The position numbers were made by a program, and so were the translations under genes. DNA of 64,000 bases from contig NZ_LGDV01000141.1 of assembly GCF_001280015.1 (NCBI RefSeq), forward strand, positions 1 to 64,000, given 5' to 3'. This stretch comes from Streptomyces sp. MMG1121 (GTDB taxonomy: Bacteria; Actinomycetota; Actinomycetes; Streptomycetales; Streptomycetaceae). The notes below the pieces were generated by a model. That model had not been told where the DNA came from, ran no database searches, and worked only from the letters and a program-made list of their open reading frames with translations. Shown here piece by piece: positions 50,229 through 59,402 of the stretch (position 1 is the stretch's first letter; each line of letters starts with the position of its first letter).

Positions 50229-51134
50229 ATGCGCATTCTCGTCCTGGGCGGCACCGGATACCTGGGCCGCCACGTGGCCGCGCGGCTGCGCGCCCTGCCG
50301 GGCGCGCACGTCCTCGCCGCCGGCCGCTTTGCCGGCGCCGAGTTCGGCATCGACCTCGCCGCCGACCGGCCTGAGCGGTTCGCGAAGACCCTGGCCGCGG
50401 CCGCGCCCGACACCGTCGTCAACTGCGCGGGCGCCACCGGCGGCGACCCGGTGACCCTCGCCGAGGTCAACGCCCGCGGCCCCGCCGCGCTGTGCGCCGC
50501 GCTGCGGGAGGCGGCGCCCACGGCCCGGCTGGTCCAGCTGGGGTCGGCCGCCGAGTACGGCCCGGGCGTCCCCGGCACCCCGGTGCCGGAGTCGGCACCG
50601 GCCTGCCCGGTCACCCTGTACGGCGCCACCAAGCTCGCGGGCACCCTCGCGGTCACCGCCTCCGCCCTGGACGGGGTGGTGCTGCGGGTCGGCAACCCGG
50701 TGGGCCCCGGCGCGCCGGCGGCGAGTCTGCCGGGGCGGATGGCCGAGCTGCTCCGGACGGCCGGGCCGCACCCCAAGGGGGTGCTGCGGATGGGCGACCT
50801 GTCCGCGTACCGCGACTTCGTCGACGTACGCGACGTCGCCCGGGCGGTCGCCCTCGCCGTCACCACGCCCGGCCCCCTCCCGCCCGTCCTCAACATCGGT
50901 GGCGGAACGGCCGTGCCCGTAAGGGAGTTGGTGCGGGGACTGGTCCAGCGGTCGGGGATCGCCGTGCGGCTGGAGGAGAGCGCGAGCGGATCCGCCCGGT
51001 CCGCCCCGGTGTCCTGGCAGTGCTCCGACATCACCGCCGCCGACCGTGCTCTCGGCTGGCGTCCCGTGCACGACCTCGGCGACGCGCTGGACACGTTGTG
51101 GGCGGCGACGGCGGAGAGCGGGCACGTGCCGTGA
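50229..51134 (+). CDS. NAD-dependent epimerase/dehydratase (RmlD/extended SDR)
   Basis: 301 aa. Rossmann motif MRILVLGGTGYLGRHVAARL, VVNCAGATGGDPVTLAEVNA, VQLGSAAEYGPG, active-site YGATKLAG (Tyr-x3-Lys) and MGDLSAYRDFVDVRDVARA. Probably modifies the NDP-sugar made by the two preceding genes. It starts 7 bp after the nucleotidyltransferase stop and its own stop overlaps the next start. Confidence 0.87.
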   Translation: MRILVLGGTGYLGRHVAARLRALPGAHVLAAGRFAGAEFGIDLAADRPERFAKTLAAAAPDTVVNCAGATGGDPVTLAEVNARGPAALCAALREAAPTARLVQLGSAAEYGPGVPGTPVPESAPACPVTLYGATKLAGTLAVTASALDGVVLRVGNPVGPGAPAASLPGRMAELLRTAGPHPKGVLRMGDLSAYRDFVDVRDVARAVALAVTTPGPLPPVLNIGGGTAVPVRELVRGLVQRSGIAVRLEESASGSARSAPVSWQCSDITAADRALGWRPVHDLGDALDTLWAATAESGHVP

Positions 51135-51793
51135 GCCTGCTCGTCCCGTTGTACGTGCACCCGGCCGAGGACCCCGGGGCCTGGCACCGGCTGATCACCG
51201 CGGCCGCCCGCACCCACGCGGTCGTCCTCAATCCGGCGAGCGGACCCGGCACCGCCCCGGACCCCGCGTTCACGGCGGTCGCCCGGGCGCTGCGCACGGC
51301 CGGAGCCCGGCTGCTCGGGTACGTCGACACCGACTACGGGGTCCGGGACCGGGCCGAGATCGCCGAGGACATGCGCCGGCACCAGGCCTGGTACACGGTG
51401 GACGGCTGCTTCCTCGACCGGGTCACGGCCGGCCGGGAGGGCCTGCCCGTCTGCCGCCGTCTGGTCCGCGAGCTGCGCCGGCTCGGCGCGGCCACCGTCG
51501 TCCTCAACCCGGGGGTGCACCCGGCCCCCGGCTACGCCCGCCTCGCCGACCTCACCGTCACCTTCGAGGGCCACTGGTCCACTTACGTCGGGGCGTTCGC
51601 CCGGCCGGCCTGGACGGGCCGCCATCCTCCCGGCCGGCTCTGCCATCTCGTCTACGGCGTCCCCGAGGCCCTCGTCCCGCTCGCCGTGCGCACCGCGCAC
51701 GAGCGCGGGGCGGCGGTGTGCGGGCCGGTGACGGGCGAACCGCCCAACCCCTGGGCCGAGTTGACCCCGGCGCTGGCCGGGGTAGGGGAGTGA
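51131..51793 (+). CDS. Spherulin-4/Sph3-like glycoside hydrolase family protein (GH135-like)
   Basis: 220 aa TIM-barrel-type: LLVPLYVHPAEDPGAWHRL, VVLNPASGPGTAPDPAF, LLGYVDTDYGVRDRAEIAED, VDGCFLDRVT and LTVTFEGHW. In fungal Sph3 the corresponding FLDE segment and a later Glu are the conserved acidic residues; here D96 and E146 are present but the Glu after D96 is Arg97. No signal peptide. Sph3 trims or frees galactosaminogalactan during export. GTG start inside the previous stop (GTGA), so it is part of the operon. Confidence 0.82.
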   Translation: MSLLVPLYVHPAEDPGAWHRLITAAARTHAVVLNPASGPGTAPDPAFTAVARALRTAGARLLGYVDTDYGVRDRAEIAEDMRRHQAWYTVDGCFLDRVTAGREGLPVCRRLVRELRRLGAATVVLNPGVHPAPGYARLADLTVTFEGHWSTYVGAFARPAWTGRHPPGRLCHLVYGVPEALVPLAVRTAHERGAAVCGPVTGEPPNPWAELTPALAGVGE

Positions 51794-51852
51794 CCAGCGG
51801 AAACGGTGTGCGAAGCTGCGGGAGTCGGCGACCGCACTACGAAGGGGCCCGC

Positions 51853-52509
51853 ATGGCCGTCATCCACCACACCACGCTCAAGCCCACGAAGCTGGAGCTG
51901 CTCACCGACTGGCTGCCCTCCCGCCCCTGGTACCGCGGCGGCCCGGGCGTCCCGGTGCTGACCAAGTCCGGCGGCTTCCGGCTGGACGATCCCAAGGGCG
52001 AGGTCGGCATCGAGTTCATGGTGGCCACGGACACCTCCACCCCCGAACACACGGCCTACCTGGTCCCGTTGACCTACCGGGCCGCCCCGCTGGACGGGGC
52101 CGAGCACGCGCTCCTCGGCACCATGGAACACGGTGTGCTGGGCAGGCGCTGGGCCTACGACGGCTGCCACGACCCGGTGCTCGTCGCCGAGCTGCTCTCC
52201 CTGATCGAGGGCCGGTCCCAGGCGCAGGCCCAGAGCATCGACGACACCCCCGACCACGAGGTGGTCCGCTCGTACACCGGCGCTCCCCTCACCCTGGACG
52301 GCTTCACCCCCGAGCCCGTCGACGACGAGCGGGGCACCCGCCTCGCCGCGCCGCACGGCACGGTGCTCCAGGTGCACCGCGTCCTGCGGCACGTCCCCGA
52401 GCGGCCGCCGCGGTGTCCTGAGGGCGCGATCGGCCATGTGGCGCGCGGCTGGCAGGCGCCGGACGGCAGCCGGCCGGCGGCGTCGTTCATGACGTTGCGC
52501 AGCGCCTGA
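51853..52509 (+). CDS. Maltokinase N-terminal-cap-like protein
   Basis: 218 aa. MAVIHHTTLKPTKLELLTDW, FRLDDPKGEVGIEFMVATD and YLVPLTYRAAPLDGAEHALL are typical of the N-terminal cap domain of actinobacterial maltokinases, here as a stand-alone protein often annotated as a glucan-branching-associated protein. No kinase domain follows. It begins 59 bp after the exopolysaccharide operon on the same strand; membership in that operon is uncertain. Confidence 0.72.
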   Translation: MAVIHHTTLKPTKLELLTDWLPSRPWYRGGPGVPVLTKSGGFRLDDPKGEVGIEFMVATDTSTPEHTAYLVPLTYRAAPLDGAEHALLGTMEHGVLGRRWAYDGCHDPVLVAELLSLIEGRSQAQAQSIDDTPDHEVVRSYTGAPLTLDGFTPEPVDDERGTRLAAPHGTVLQVHRVLRHVPERPPRCPEGAIGHVARGWQAPDGSRPAASFMTLRSA

Positions 52510-52721
52510 CCGGATCCGTCCGCACCCGACCCGTCACGCCTTCTGGCATGGCCCCATCAAATCTGTCAGTCTTTCCGAAGTCCGGCAGCCCTCGCCCCGA
52601 CCCCGTGAGGGCGCGGCGCAGCAATCGCGCAAGCCCCGTCCGCGGCCGGCCCGGCGCACCCCGGCCGGTGCCGCCCGCCATCGAGCAGGCCGGGATCCCG
52701 GCCGCCGCAAAGGAGTAGCGT

Positions 52722-54581
52722 GTGAGACCGACCCCCCACAAGGCCCTCGGCGCCGGTGCGCTCACCGTCGCCGCGCTGGCCGCCTTCGTACTCCCCGCAA
52801 CCCCCGCCGCCGCCCGCCCGGCCCGGGACCGCGTGGCCGCCGCCTGCACTCCGGCACAGGTCGTCGGCAACGGCGGCTTCGAGAACGGGACGTCTTCCTG
52901 GTCCGCCTCCTCGTCCGGCGTGATCACCAACCGCGCGGGACAGACCGCCCACGGCGGCAGCTCCTACGCCTGGCTGGACGGCACCGGCAGCACCCATACC
53001 GACACCCTGTCCCAGAGCGTCGCCATCCCGGCCGGGTGCGACAGCGCCACCCTCACCTTCTGGCTGCACATCGACACCGCCGAGACGACGTCGTCCACCG
53101 CGTACGACAAGCTCACGGCGAAGATCGGCGGCACGACGCTCGCGACGTACTCGAACCTCGACAAGAACACCGGGTACGTCAAGAAGTCCCTCGACGTGTC
53201 GGCGTACGCGGGGCGGACCGTCAGCCTCTCCTTCACCGGGACCGAGGACTCCAGTCTCCGGACGAGCTTCGTGCTCGACGACGTCGCGCTCGACACCTCC
53301 GGCGGCACCACACCGCCGGGCGACGCCACCCGCACGCCGGCCGCGCCGTCGTACACCGTGAACCTCAGCAGCGACACGACCGGCACCGAGTGGACCGGGC
53401 ACGAGAGCGTGACCTTCACCAACGCCTCGGCCACCGCGCTGAACGAGGTCTATCTGCGGCTGTGGGACAACTACCACGGCACCTGCGACGCCATGCCGAT
53501 CCGGGTCACGAACGTCACCGGCGGCACCGCGGAAGCGCCCAGCGTGGCCTGCACCGCGCTCAAGGTCGACCTGCCGGCCCCGCTCGCCCAGGGACAGAGC
53601 GCCACCATCGGCTTCGACCTCGGCATCACCGTGCCCAGCGGCGCCGACCGCTTCGGCCACGACGGCGCCTACAGCTTCATCGGCAACGCACTGCCGGTCC
53701 TCGCCGTCCGCGACAGCTCCGGCTGGCACCTGGACCCGTACACCAACAACGGCGAGTCGTTCTACTCCCTGGCCGCCGACTTCAAGGTGACCCTCGACCA
53801 CCCCAGCAGCCTGCTGGTCCCGGCCACCGGCACCTCCACCGACACCCCCGGCGCCGACGGCCGTACGGTCACCACGGCCAGCGCCGCCAAGGTCCGTGAC
53901 TTCGCCTGGGCCGCCGGCCCCTTCAGCAAGATCTCCGGCACCTCCTCCTCCGGTGTCGCCGTGAACGTCTACTCCGTCGCGGACATCAGCTCCTCCAGCG
54001 CCCAGTCGATGCTCGGCACCGCGAAGAGTGCCGTGGACGCCCACGCGGGCCGCTTCGGCGCCTATCCCTACGGCGAGCTGGACGCCGTCCTCGACAACAA
54101 CTACTGGTTCGGCGGCATGGAGTACCCCGGGTTCGTCCTGGACCTGGTCAGCAGCACCGCCCTCACCCATGAGATCGGCCACCAGTGGTGGTACGGCATC
54201 GTCGGCGACGACGAGTACAACAGCCCGTGGCTGGACGAGGCGTTCGCCGACTACGCCACCGACCTCGCCCTCGGCAAGACCGGCGCCAACTGCTGGAACA
54301 GCGTCTCCTGGGCCTCCGGCGACGAGAAGATCACCAACTCCATGGCCTACTGGGACGCGCACTCCTCGCGCTACTCCACCGTCGTCTACGGCTACGGCAA
54401 GTGCGCCCTGCACGACCTGCGCCGCGTCCTCGGTGACACCGCCATGGCCAAGCTGTTGAAGGACTACGCGGCCGCGCACTGGTACGGCGTGTCGACGACG
54501 GCCGAGTTCAAGGCCGCCGCCCAGGCCGCTACGAGCACCGACCTCACCTCCTTCTGGACCCAGCACCGCATCGACGGCTGA
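52722..54581 (+). CDS. Secreted M1-family metallopeptidase with N-terminal beta domain
   Basis: 619 aa. Signal peptide ([20 protein letters not shown]), an N-terminal CBM-like jelly-roll ([20 protein letters not shown] ... [10 protein letters not shown], residues ~45-195), then an M1 aminopeptidase-like region with FGGMEYPGF (exopeptidase motif), [10 protein letters not shown] (H483, E484, H487) and third ligand E506 in WLDEAFADY. The C-terminal helical ERAP1-like domain of large M1 enzymes is absent. Degrades peptides outside the cell. GTG start with AAAGGAG. Confidence 0.9.
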   Translation: MRPTPHKALGAGALTVAALAAFVLPATPAAARPARDRVAAACTPAQVVGNGGFENGTSSWSASSSGVITNRAGQTAHGGSSYAWLDGTGSTHTDTLSQSVAIPAGCDSATLTFWLHIDTAETTSSTAYDKLTAKIGGTTLATYSNLDKNTGYVKKSLDVSAYAGRTVSLSFTGTEDSSLRTSFVLDDVALDTSGGTTPPGDATRTPAAPSYTVNLSSDTTGTEWTGHESVTFTNASATALNEVYLRLWDNYHGTCDAMPIRVTNVTGGTAEAPSVACTALKVDLPAPLAQGQSATIGFDLGITVPSGADRFGHDGAYSFIGNALPVLAVRDSSGWHLDPYTNNGESFYSLAADFKVTLDHPSSLLVPATGTSTDTPGADGRTVTTASAAKVRDFAWAAGPFSKISGTSSSGVAVNVYSVADISSSSAQSMLGTAKSAVDAHAGRFGAYPYGELDAVLDNNYWFGGMEYPGFVLDLVSSTALTHEIGHQWWYGIVGDDEYNSPWLDEAFADYATDLALGKTGANCWNSVSWASGDEKITNSMAYWDAHSSRYSTVVYGYGKCALHDLRRVLGDTAMAKLLKDYAAAHWYGVSTTAEFKAAAQAATSTDLTSFWTQHRIDG

Positions 54582-54589
54582 CCCGGGCA

Positions 54590-54634
54590 GGGCCGGTCAC
54601 GGACGGCGCCCCGGGTGGCCTCCGTGACCGGCCC
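54590..54634 (+). terminator. Terminator after the M1 peptidase
   Basis: Perfect 14-bp stem GGGCCGGTCACGGA / TCCGTGACCGGCCC, 17-nt loop, 9 bp after the stop codon. Confidence 0.8.
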
Positions 54635-54741
54635 GTACGCAACCGGAGGGGGCACCCCCGCCACCCATACGGACCAAGAAGGGCCCGGGATGGCCGCGTT
54701 GGGCGGTACCCGGAGTGCGGTACGGCCCGGGCGCGGGTCAG

Positions 54742-55590
54742 ATGGTAACCGTGAGAAGCCCCATATCCCTTCAGCGCGGCCGGTCCCACGTGGTCGTCAC
54801 AGGCGCCCTGACCGGCCTCCTGCTCTCCGTGTGCACCCCCGCGGCCCTGGCCGCGTCGGTCCCGGACGTACCCCCGCGCGGCAGCGCGTACATGGGCATG
54901 GGCGTCGTCGCCCACGACGGCAGAGGTGGCGACGACGACGCCACGGACACCGTGAACCGCACGACCCAGACCGAGGGCGTGGACGTCTCCAGCTATCAGC
55001 GCGACGTCGGCTGGTCGGGCCTGTGGCGTGACGGCGTCAGATGGGCGTACACGAAGGCCACCGAGGGGACGAGCTACAAGAACCCCTACTTCACCCAGCA
55101 GTACAACGGCCCGTACGGCATCGGCATGGTCCGCGGCGCGTACCACTTCGCGACCCCCGACACATCGGGCGGCACCGCTCAGGCCGACTACTTCGTCGAT
55201 CACGGCGGCGGCTGGTCCAAGGACGGCAAGACGCTGCCCGGTGCCCTCGACATCGAGTGGAATCCGTACGGCGGCTCCTGCTACGGCAAGTCCAAGAGCG
55301 CGATGACCGGCTGGATCCGTGACTTCCTGAACCGCTACCGGTCCCGCACCGGGCGCGCCGCGGTCATCTACACGGCGACCAGCTGGTGGACCGAGTGCAC
55401 CGGGAACTACTCGGGCTTCGGCGCGAGCAACCCGCTGTGGATCGCCCGCTATGCGTCGAGCGCCGGGACGCTGCCGTCGGGCTGGTCGACGTACACGATG
55501 TGGCAGTACACCTCGGCCGGGAAGACCGTCGGGGACCACGACCGGTTCAACGGCGCCGAGGACCGGCTGAAGGCCCTCGCGAAGGGGTGA
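54742..55590 (+). CDS. Secreted GH25 lysozyme
   Basis: About 282 aa. Signal peptide (VTGALTGLLLSVCTPAALAA), a short linker, then the GH25 barrel: GVDVSSYQRDVGW, FVKATEG-like YTKATEGTSYKNPYF, GAYHFATPDTSGGTAQADYF and the catalytic DxE in GALDIEWNPYGGSCYG. Hydrolyses peptidoglycan, with the beta-1,4-N,6-O-diacetylmuramidase activity known for Streptomyces relatives. No ribosome site is seen at ATG 54742 or GTG 54751, so the start is uncertain and the message may be leaderless. Confidence 0.88.
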   Translation: MVTVRSPISLQRGRSHVVVTGALTGLLLSVCTPAALAASVPDVPPRGSAYMGMGVVAHDGRGGDDDATDTVNRTTQTEGVDVSSYQRDVGWSGLWRDGVRWAYTKATEGTSYKNPYFTQQYNGPYGIGMVRGAYHFATPDTSGGTAQADYFVDHGGGWSKDGKTLPGALDIEWNPYGGSCYGKSKSAMTGWIRDFLNRYRSRTGRAAVIYTATSWWTECTGNYSGFGASNPLWIARYASSAGTLPSGWSTYTMWQYTSAGKTVGDHDRFNGAEDRLKALAKG

Positions 55591-55793
55591 GCGGCGCCGT
55601 CGCAGAGGGCGTGCGTCGCGCGGACGGACGGCTCGCCAACGCGTCCGGTCCCCACCGGGACGCCACCGACCTCGCCATGCTGCTGCGCGCCCTGGGTGCC
55701 CCGGACCACCTTGCCATGGCCGCGCGGCTGACGGACCTCGTCCCGGCGCCGAACTGTCCGCGTTCCTGGAGCGGTTGCCGTGGCAGGGGCTAG
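55587..55793 (+). pseudogene. Short frameshifted gene remnant
   Basis: GTG overlapping the lysozyme stop opens VSGAVAEGVRRADGRLANAS...DLAMLLRALGAPDHLAMAARL, which turns non-native after LTDLVP; a 1-nt shift restores AELSAFLERLPWQG and a stop. It looks like the tail or whole of a small helical protein broken by a frameshift; family not recognised. Confidence 0.35.
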
Positions 55794-55835
55794 CCGGGCC
55801 CACCCCTGCGGTCGGCCGGACGCCTCAGCCGGCGA

Positions 55836-56183
55836 TCAGGAGAACACGACCGAGCGGAGCTTGAGGCGGTCGCCCAGGACCTTGCCCGGGGCCATCACGT
55901 AGTAGGTGTCGCCTTCGCACTCGGGACCCAGGAAGACGGTGGCGGTGGAGGCCGTCCGGTTCTTCGGCGCGTAGGCGGGCTCCTGCAGGACCGGGGCCGC
56001 GGCCTCCGGAAGGGTGAGGCACACGCCGCTCGGCGGGTCGGCCAGCGTCGCGACGTGCGGAGCGCCGTCCAGGCCGAGGTACGAGTACTGGAAGTGACCG
56101 GTCGCCGCGGAGGCCGACGCCGGGACGGCGATGATCAGGGCCAGAGAGCCGAAAGCGGAGGCCAGAGCGGTACGGAGGCGCAT
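55836..56183 (-). CDS. Small secreted protein, paralogue of 28700-29014
   Basis: 115 aa. Signal peptide (GSLALIIAVPASASAATG), then HFQYSYLGLDGAPHVATLAD, PPSGVCLTLPEA, NRTASTATVFLGPECEGDTY, YVMAPGK and RLKLRSVVFS. Same layout as the 104-aa protein near 28.8 kb (Gly-Phe-aromatic, Cys-Leu, ATVFL, Cys-x-Gly, APG, Val-Phe end), so the two are probably divergent paralogues. GAAAGGACC provides the ribosome site. Function unknown. Confidence 0.75.
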   Translation of the reverse strand: MRLRTALASAFGSLALIIAVPASASAATGHFQYSYLGLDGAPHVATLADPPSGVCLTLPEAAAPVLQEPAYAPKNRTASTATVFLGPECEGDTYYVMAPGKVLGDRLKLRSVVFS

Positions 56184-56297
56184 TTGCGCGGTCCTTTCGG
56201 GGGGTGGTGATGACACGACGTGGCTGTCATTGCCCCTTGGTGTCCCGGTGCATGCGCCCCTCATCCGGATGAGGGAATCCGGCATCGTGTACCTGCC

Positions 56298-56765
56298 TCA
56301 GCCGCGGCATCCCGGTGTGGCGGGCGTGGTCCGGCAGGTGTGCTCGTGGGTGCGGACCGTGGCGTCGTCATGTGCCTGGGCCTTCGCACCGGCGAAGACG
56401 ACGGCGGAGATCAGCAGGGCCATGACGCCCTGACCGGCGACGGTCACGACGGCTCGGGCACGGGCCGCGGCCAGGGCCGCCACGAGCGCGCACGCGCCGA
56501 CTGCGCCCGCGGCGGTCAGACAGCCCCACAGCGGATCGGCCTTGACGGTCTTGGCGGTGTCCAGGGTGACCCCGGACAGGAACCAGAGCCCGAAGATGAC
56601 GGCAAGTGCCGTCAGTTCGAGGAAGGCCAGGCCGCAGCCGACCGCGATGTCGACACCGGCGTCGGCGCGGTCGCGGTGCCGGGGGCCGTCGGTTGCGTCG
56701 AACGCCGGTGGGGCGACGGGGAGATCCATGACCGCCACGGTGCCGGGCCGGAAGGACGGGCGCAT
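56298..56765 (-). CDS. Small multi-pass membrane protein
   Basis: 155 aa, three TM helices (VGCGLAFLELTALAVIFGLW; LTAAGAVGACALVAALAAAR; GQGVMALLISAVVFAGAKAQ). Resembles short streptomycete membrane proteins of unknown function (DUF6234-type). The start is uncertain: ATG 56765 directly follows a 16-bp palindrome, ATG 56729 lacks a ribosome site. Confidence 0.62.
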   Translation of the reverse strand: MRPSFRPGTVAVMDLPVAPPAFDATDGPRHRDRADAGVDIAVGCGLAFLELTALAVIFGLWFLSGVTLDTAKTVKADPLWGCLTAAGAVGACALVAALAAARARAVVTVAGQGVMALLISAVVFAGAKAQAHDDATVRTHEHTCRTTPATPGCRG

Positions 56766-56780
56766 GAGTACGCGTACTCA
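56765..56780. promoter_or_regulatory. 16-bp perfect palindrome TGAGTACGCGTACTCA
   Basis: An 8+8 perfect palindrome touching the start codon of the small membrane protein gene. Its length and perfection make chance occurrence unlikely. I cannot assign it to a regulator with confidence. Confidence 0.6.
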
Positions 56781-56877
56781 GCCCGCGGCCGCTCGACGTG
56801 GGCCGTCACGAAGGCGTCGGTCGGGCGCGGGGCGTCGAGGCCGTTGCGCAGCATGACGGAGCCCGTACGAGGGTGCG

Positions 56878-58134
56878 TCAACGCACCCCGCGGATGGGGA
56901 GGATGGCGAGTGCGCCGAGCAGGGACAGGGCGCCGCCGAAGAGGAACAGCGGGGTGTAGCCGCCCAGCGCGGTGACCACGGCCGAGGCGACGAACGGGGC
57001 CACGACCTGCGGTCCGGCGTTGGCGATGTTCAGCACGCCCAGGTCTCGTGCGGCGTCTTCCGCGCGGGGCAGGACGAGGGTGACGACGGCGGTGTCCACG
57101 GCCATGAAGCAGCCGAACGCGAGCCCGTTGAGCGCGCTGAAGACGAGCATGCCCGGCCAGGTCGGAGCGATCACGGGCACCACCATCACGGCACCGGCGA
57201 GCGCGGCCGAGACGCCGACGAACACCTTGCGCCGGTTCCAGCGGTCCGACAGCAGACCGCCGACCACGGTGGAGAGCGCCATCGCCGCGCTCGACACCGG
57301 AGTGAGCACGGCCATCGCGTCCGCCGCGCTCAGCCCCTTCGGCAGCGAGGTGTGGTCGTCGAGGATGTAGAGCTGGTAGCCGACGACGGAGAAGTACCCC
57401 AGCACCATCAGGGCCCGGCCGATGAACGCCCAACGGAAGTCACGGCTGTGCAGCGCGGACAGGGCGGCGACCGCCCGTCTGCGCCAGGACGCCGTGGGCA
57501 CGGGCGCGGCGGCCTGTCCGCGTGGTACGTCCCGGGACAGGGCGGTCAGCAGCACCGCGGCCGCGGCGGCGACGAGCCCCAACGCCAGGTATCCGGCGGG
57601 CAGATGACCGGTCGCGCGGGAGGCGATGAGCACGCCGAGCGTGCCGCCCACCGGCAGAGCGAGCCCGACCAGCGCGGAGGCCGTGCCGCGGCGGGCCGGC
57701 GGGATCCGGTCGGGCACGATGGCGGTGACGGCGGCCTGGTAGACGTTCATGGTCGCCTGGACCAGACACCAGGCGATCCCGACCAGGAGGGCCGTACGCA
57801 CGCTGCCCAGGAGGGCGAGACCGGCCAGCGAGGCCAGCGCCCCGCCGAGGACCCACGGGCTGCGCCGCCCCGAGCGGTCCGAGAGCGCGCCCGCGACCGG
57901 ATTGCAGGCGGTCGCGAACACCGAGCTGACGCCGCCGATCAGCCCCAGCACCGCCACCTTGTGGTGCGGGTCGATCGCCTCCACCTGGGTGGGAAGCAGG
58001 ACGGACCCGACCCCCATGTACACCGCGTACATCGAGGCATTGGCGACCAGGAGCAGCGTCATCAGCCCCCGCTGCCGGGACTCGGGTGCGGCCGTCGGGG
58101 CGGCGGGCCGGAGGTCTTCGGTGGGCACGGGCAT
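56878..58134 (-). CDS. MFS transporter in a LacI-controlled locus
   Basis: 418 aa, 12 TM helices. MFS loop 2-3 motif GALSDRSGRRSPWVLGG and the repeated GGLLSDRWNRRKVFVG in the second half. Being controlled by a LacI regulator and near an esterase, it is probably a sugar or glycoside importer/exporter. ATG 58134 is chosen for its CCAGGAG site; a longer frame to 58284 runs through the operator. A GTTAC-type operator lies at 58245-58260. Confidence 0.85.
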   Translation of the reverse strand: MPVPTEDLRPAAPTAAPESRQRGLMTLLLVANASMYAVYMGVGSVLLPTQVEAIDPHHKVAVLGLIGGVSSVFATACNPVAGALSDRSGRRSPWVLGGALASLAGLALLGSVRTALLVGIAWCLVQATMNVYQAAVTAIVPDRIPPARRGTASALVGLALPVGGTLGVLIASRATGHLPAGYLALGLVAAAAAVLLTALSRDVPRGQAAAPVPTASWRRRAVAALSALHSRDFRWAFIGRALMVLGYFSVVGYQLYILDDHTSLPKGLSAADAMAVLTPVSSAAMALSTVVGGLLSDRWNRRKVFVGVSAALAGAVMVVPVIAPTWPGMLVFSALNGLAFGCFMAVDTAVVTLVLPRAEDAARDLGVLNIANAGPQVVAPFVASAVVTALGGYTPLFLFGGALSLLGALAILPIRGVR

Positions 58135-58244
58135 GGCGACTCCTGGCAGAAGGGAGGAAGAGGGGAGGAGAAGCGAGCCGGCTCGGAGGAGGGGGCGGCT
58201 CGGGGAGGGGGTCCGTGGATCCGGGGCCATCGGTTCGGCTCCTG

Positions 58245-58260
58245 GATTACACGAGTAACC
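58245..58260. promoter_or_regulatory. LacI operator copy 1 (MFS promoter)
   Basis: GATTACACGAGTAACC matches the perfect palindrome at 60405 at 12 of its 14 core positions. It is located upstream of the MFS gene in the divergent region with lacI. Confidence 0.65.
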
Positions 58261-58320
58261 AGCGCGGTGGTCCTTGTGTAGCACCCGCCTTCCGGCCTGA
58301 ACAGAGGTCGGGCCGAGGAA

Positions 58321-58336
58321 TTTGGCACGTGTAACC
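58321..58336. promoter_or_regulatory. LacI operator copy 2 (lacI promoter)
   Basis: CACGTGTAACC preserves the right half and centre of the site at 60405, while the left arm has decayed. It lies 41 bp upstream of the lacI start, suggesting weak autoregulation. Confidence 0.5.
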
Positions 58337-58376
58337 TTGACCTGCGCGCAACGTGCCCGGTGAGTGGAAGGGAACC

Positions 58377-59381
58377 ATGGCGAGGAATGCGGCCGCGGCC
58401 GTCACCAGTGCCGATGTCGCACGGCTGGCGGGTGTCTCCCGGGCCACCGTCTCGTTCGTGCTGAACAACACCCAGGCGCACCGGGTGAGCGAGGCGACCC
58501 GTGCGAAGGTCCTCGCCGCGGCGGACACCCTCGGCTACGTGCCGCACGCCGCCGCCCGCTCCCTGCGCGCGGGCCGCAACAACCTGGTGCTGATCCCGGC
58601 CGCCGTGTCCGCGATCGGCCGACTGGTGAGCGGCTGGATCGACGACCTGCACTCGGAGCTGGAGCGGTACGGCTACACCGCCGTCCTGCACGCCGGGCGG
58701 TTCACCGACCCCGCGGTCGCGGCCCGCGCCTGGGCCGAGCTGCGCCCCGGTGCGGTCCTGGCGCTGGACGGCGCGAGCCTCACGCCGGTGAGCGCGGACG
58801 TGCTGCGGCGCGCCGGCGTGCGGGCCCTGATGGCACTCGCGCCGCGGCCGGTCGAGGGCGTGTACACGGTCGTCTTCGACGACGCGCGGGTGGGCGTGCT
58901 CGCCACCGAACACCTCGTCGCACAGGGGCGGCGCCGGATCGGGGTCGTCATGCCCCGCGAACGCGGCCTGTCCGCGTTCGCCGAGCCGCGCCTGGCCGGC
59001 GCCCGGAGCGTGGCCGCACGGACGACGGCGACCGTGACTCCCCTCGCGATGCAGTACACGCACGCGTGCGCCGTGGAGCTGGCGAACAGCGGCTGGGGTG
59101 TACGCGGCCTGGACGGCGTCTTCGCCTACAACGACGAGTACGCGGCGCTGCTGCTGCACGCCCTGCGGAACGCCGGCGTCGACGTACCCGGCGAGGTCGC
59201 CGTCGTCGGCTGCGACGACCTCGTGACCGCGGCCCTGCAGCGCCCGTCCCTCACGACGGTCCGCCTCGACGTGCCCTGCGCCGCGCGGGTCGCCGCGGCG
59301 CTGCACGACCTGATCGAGACCGGCACCGCCGCACCGCTGGCGGCGGTCGAGCCGGTGCTCGTACGCCGCGAGTCCGCCTGA
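58377..59381 (+). CDS. LacI-family transcriptional regulator
   Basis: 334 aa. Complete HTH (TSADVARLAGVSRATVSFVL, NNTQAHRVSEATRAKVLAAA, hinge SLRAGRNNLVLIP) and periplasmic-binding-like effector domain ending GEVAVVGCDDLVTAALQRPS LTTVRLD. It is divergent from the MFS gene and convergent with the esterase. Three similar sites (58245, 58321, 60404) define a likely local regulon. Effector probably a sugar or glycoside. Confidence 0.92.
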   Translation: MARNAAAAVTSADVARLAGVSRATVSFVLNNTQAHRVSEATRAKVLAAADTLGYVPHAAARSLRAGRNNLVLIPAAVSAIGRLVSGWIDDLHSELERYGYTAVLHAGRFTDPAVAARAWAELRPGAVLALDGASLTPVSADVLRRAGVRALMALAPRPVEGVYTVVFDDARVGVLATEHLVAQGRRRIGVVMPRERGLSAFAEPRLAGARSVAARTTATVTPLAMQYTHACAVELANSGWGVRGLDGVFAYNDEYAALLLHALRNAGVDVPGEVAVVGCDDLVTAALQRPSLTTVRLDVPCAARVAAALHDLIETGTAAPLAAVEPVLVRRESA

Positions 59382-59402
59382 CGGGCGACGCGGCCCGCCC
59401 GG

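Noticed and set aside
46415..51700. A 1761-codon open frame on the minus strand across the exopolysaccharide operon
   Set aside because: It is the antisense shadow of several well-supported plus-strand genes; the translation is low-complexity Gly/Arg/Glu-rich with no family motifs, as expected from high third-position GC.
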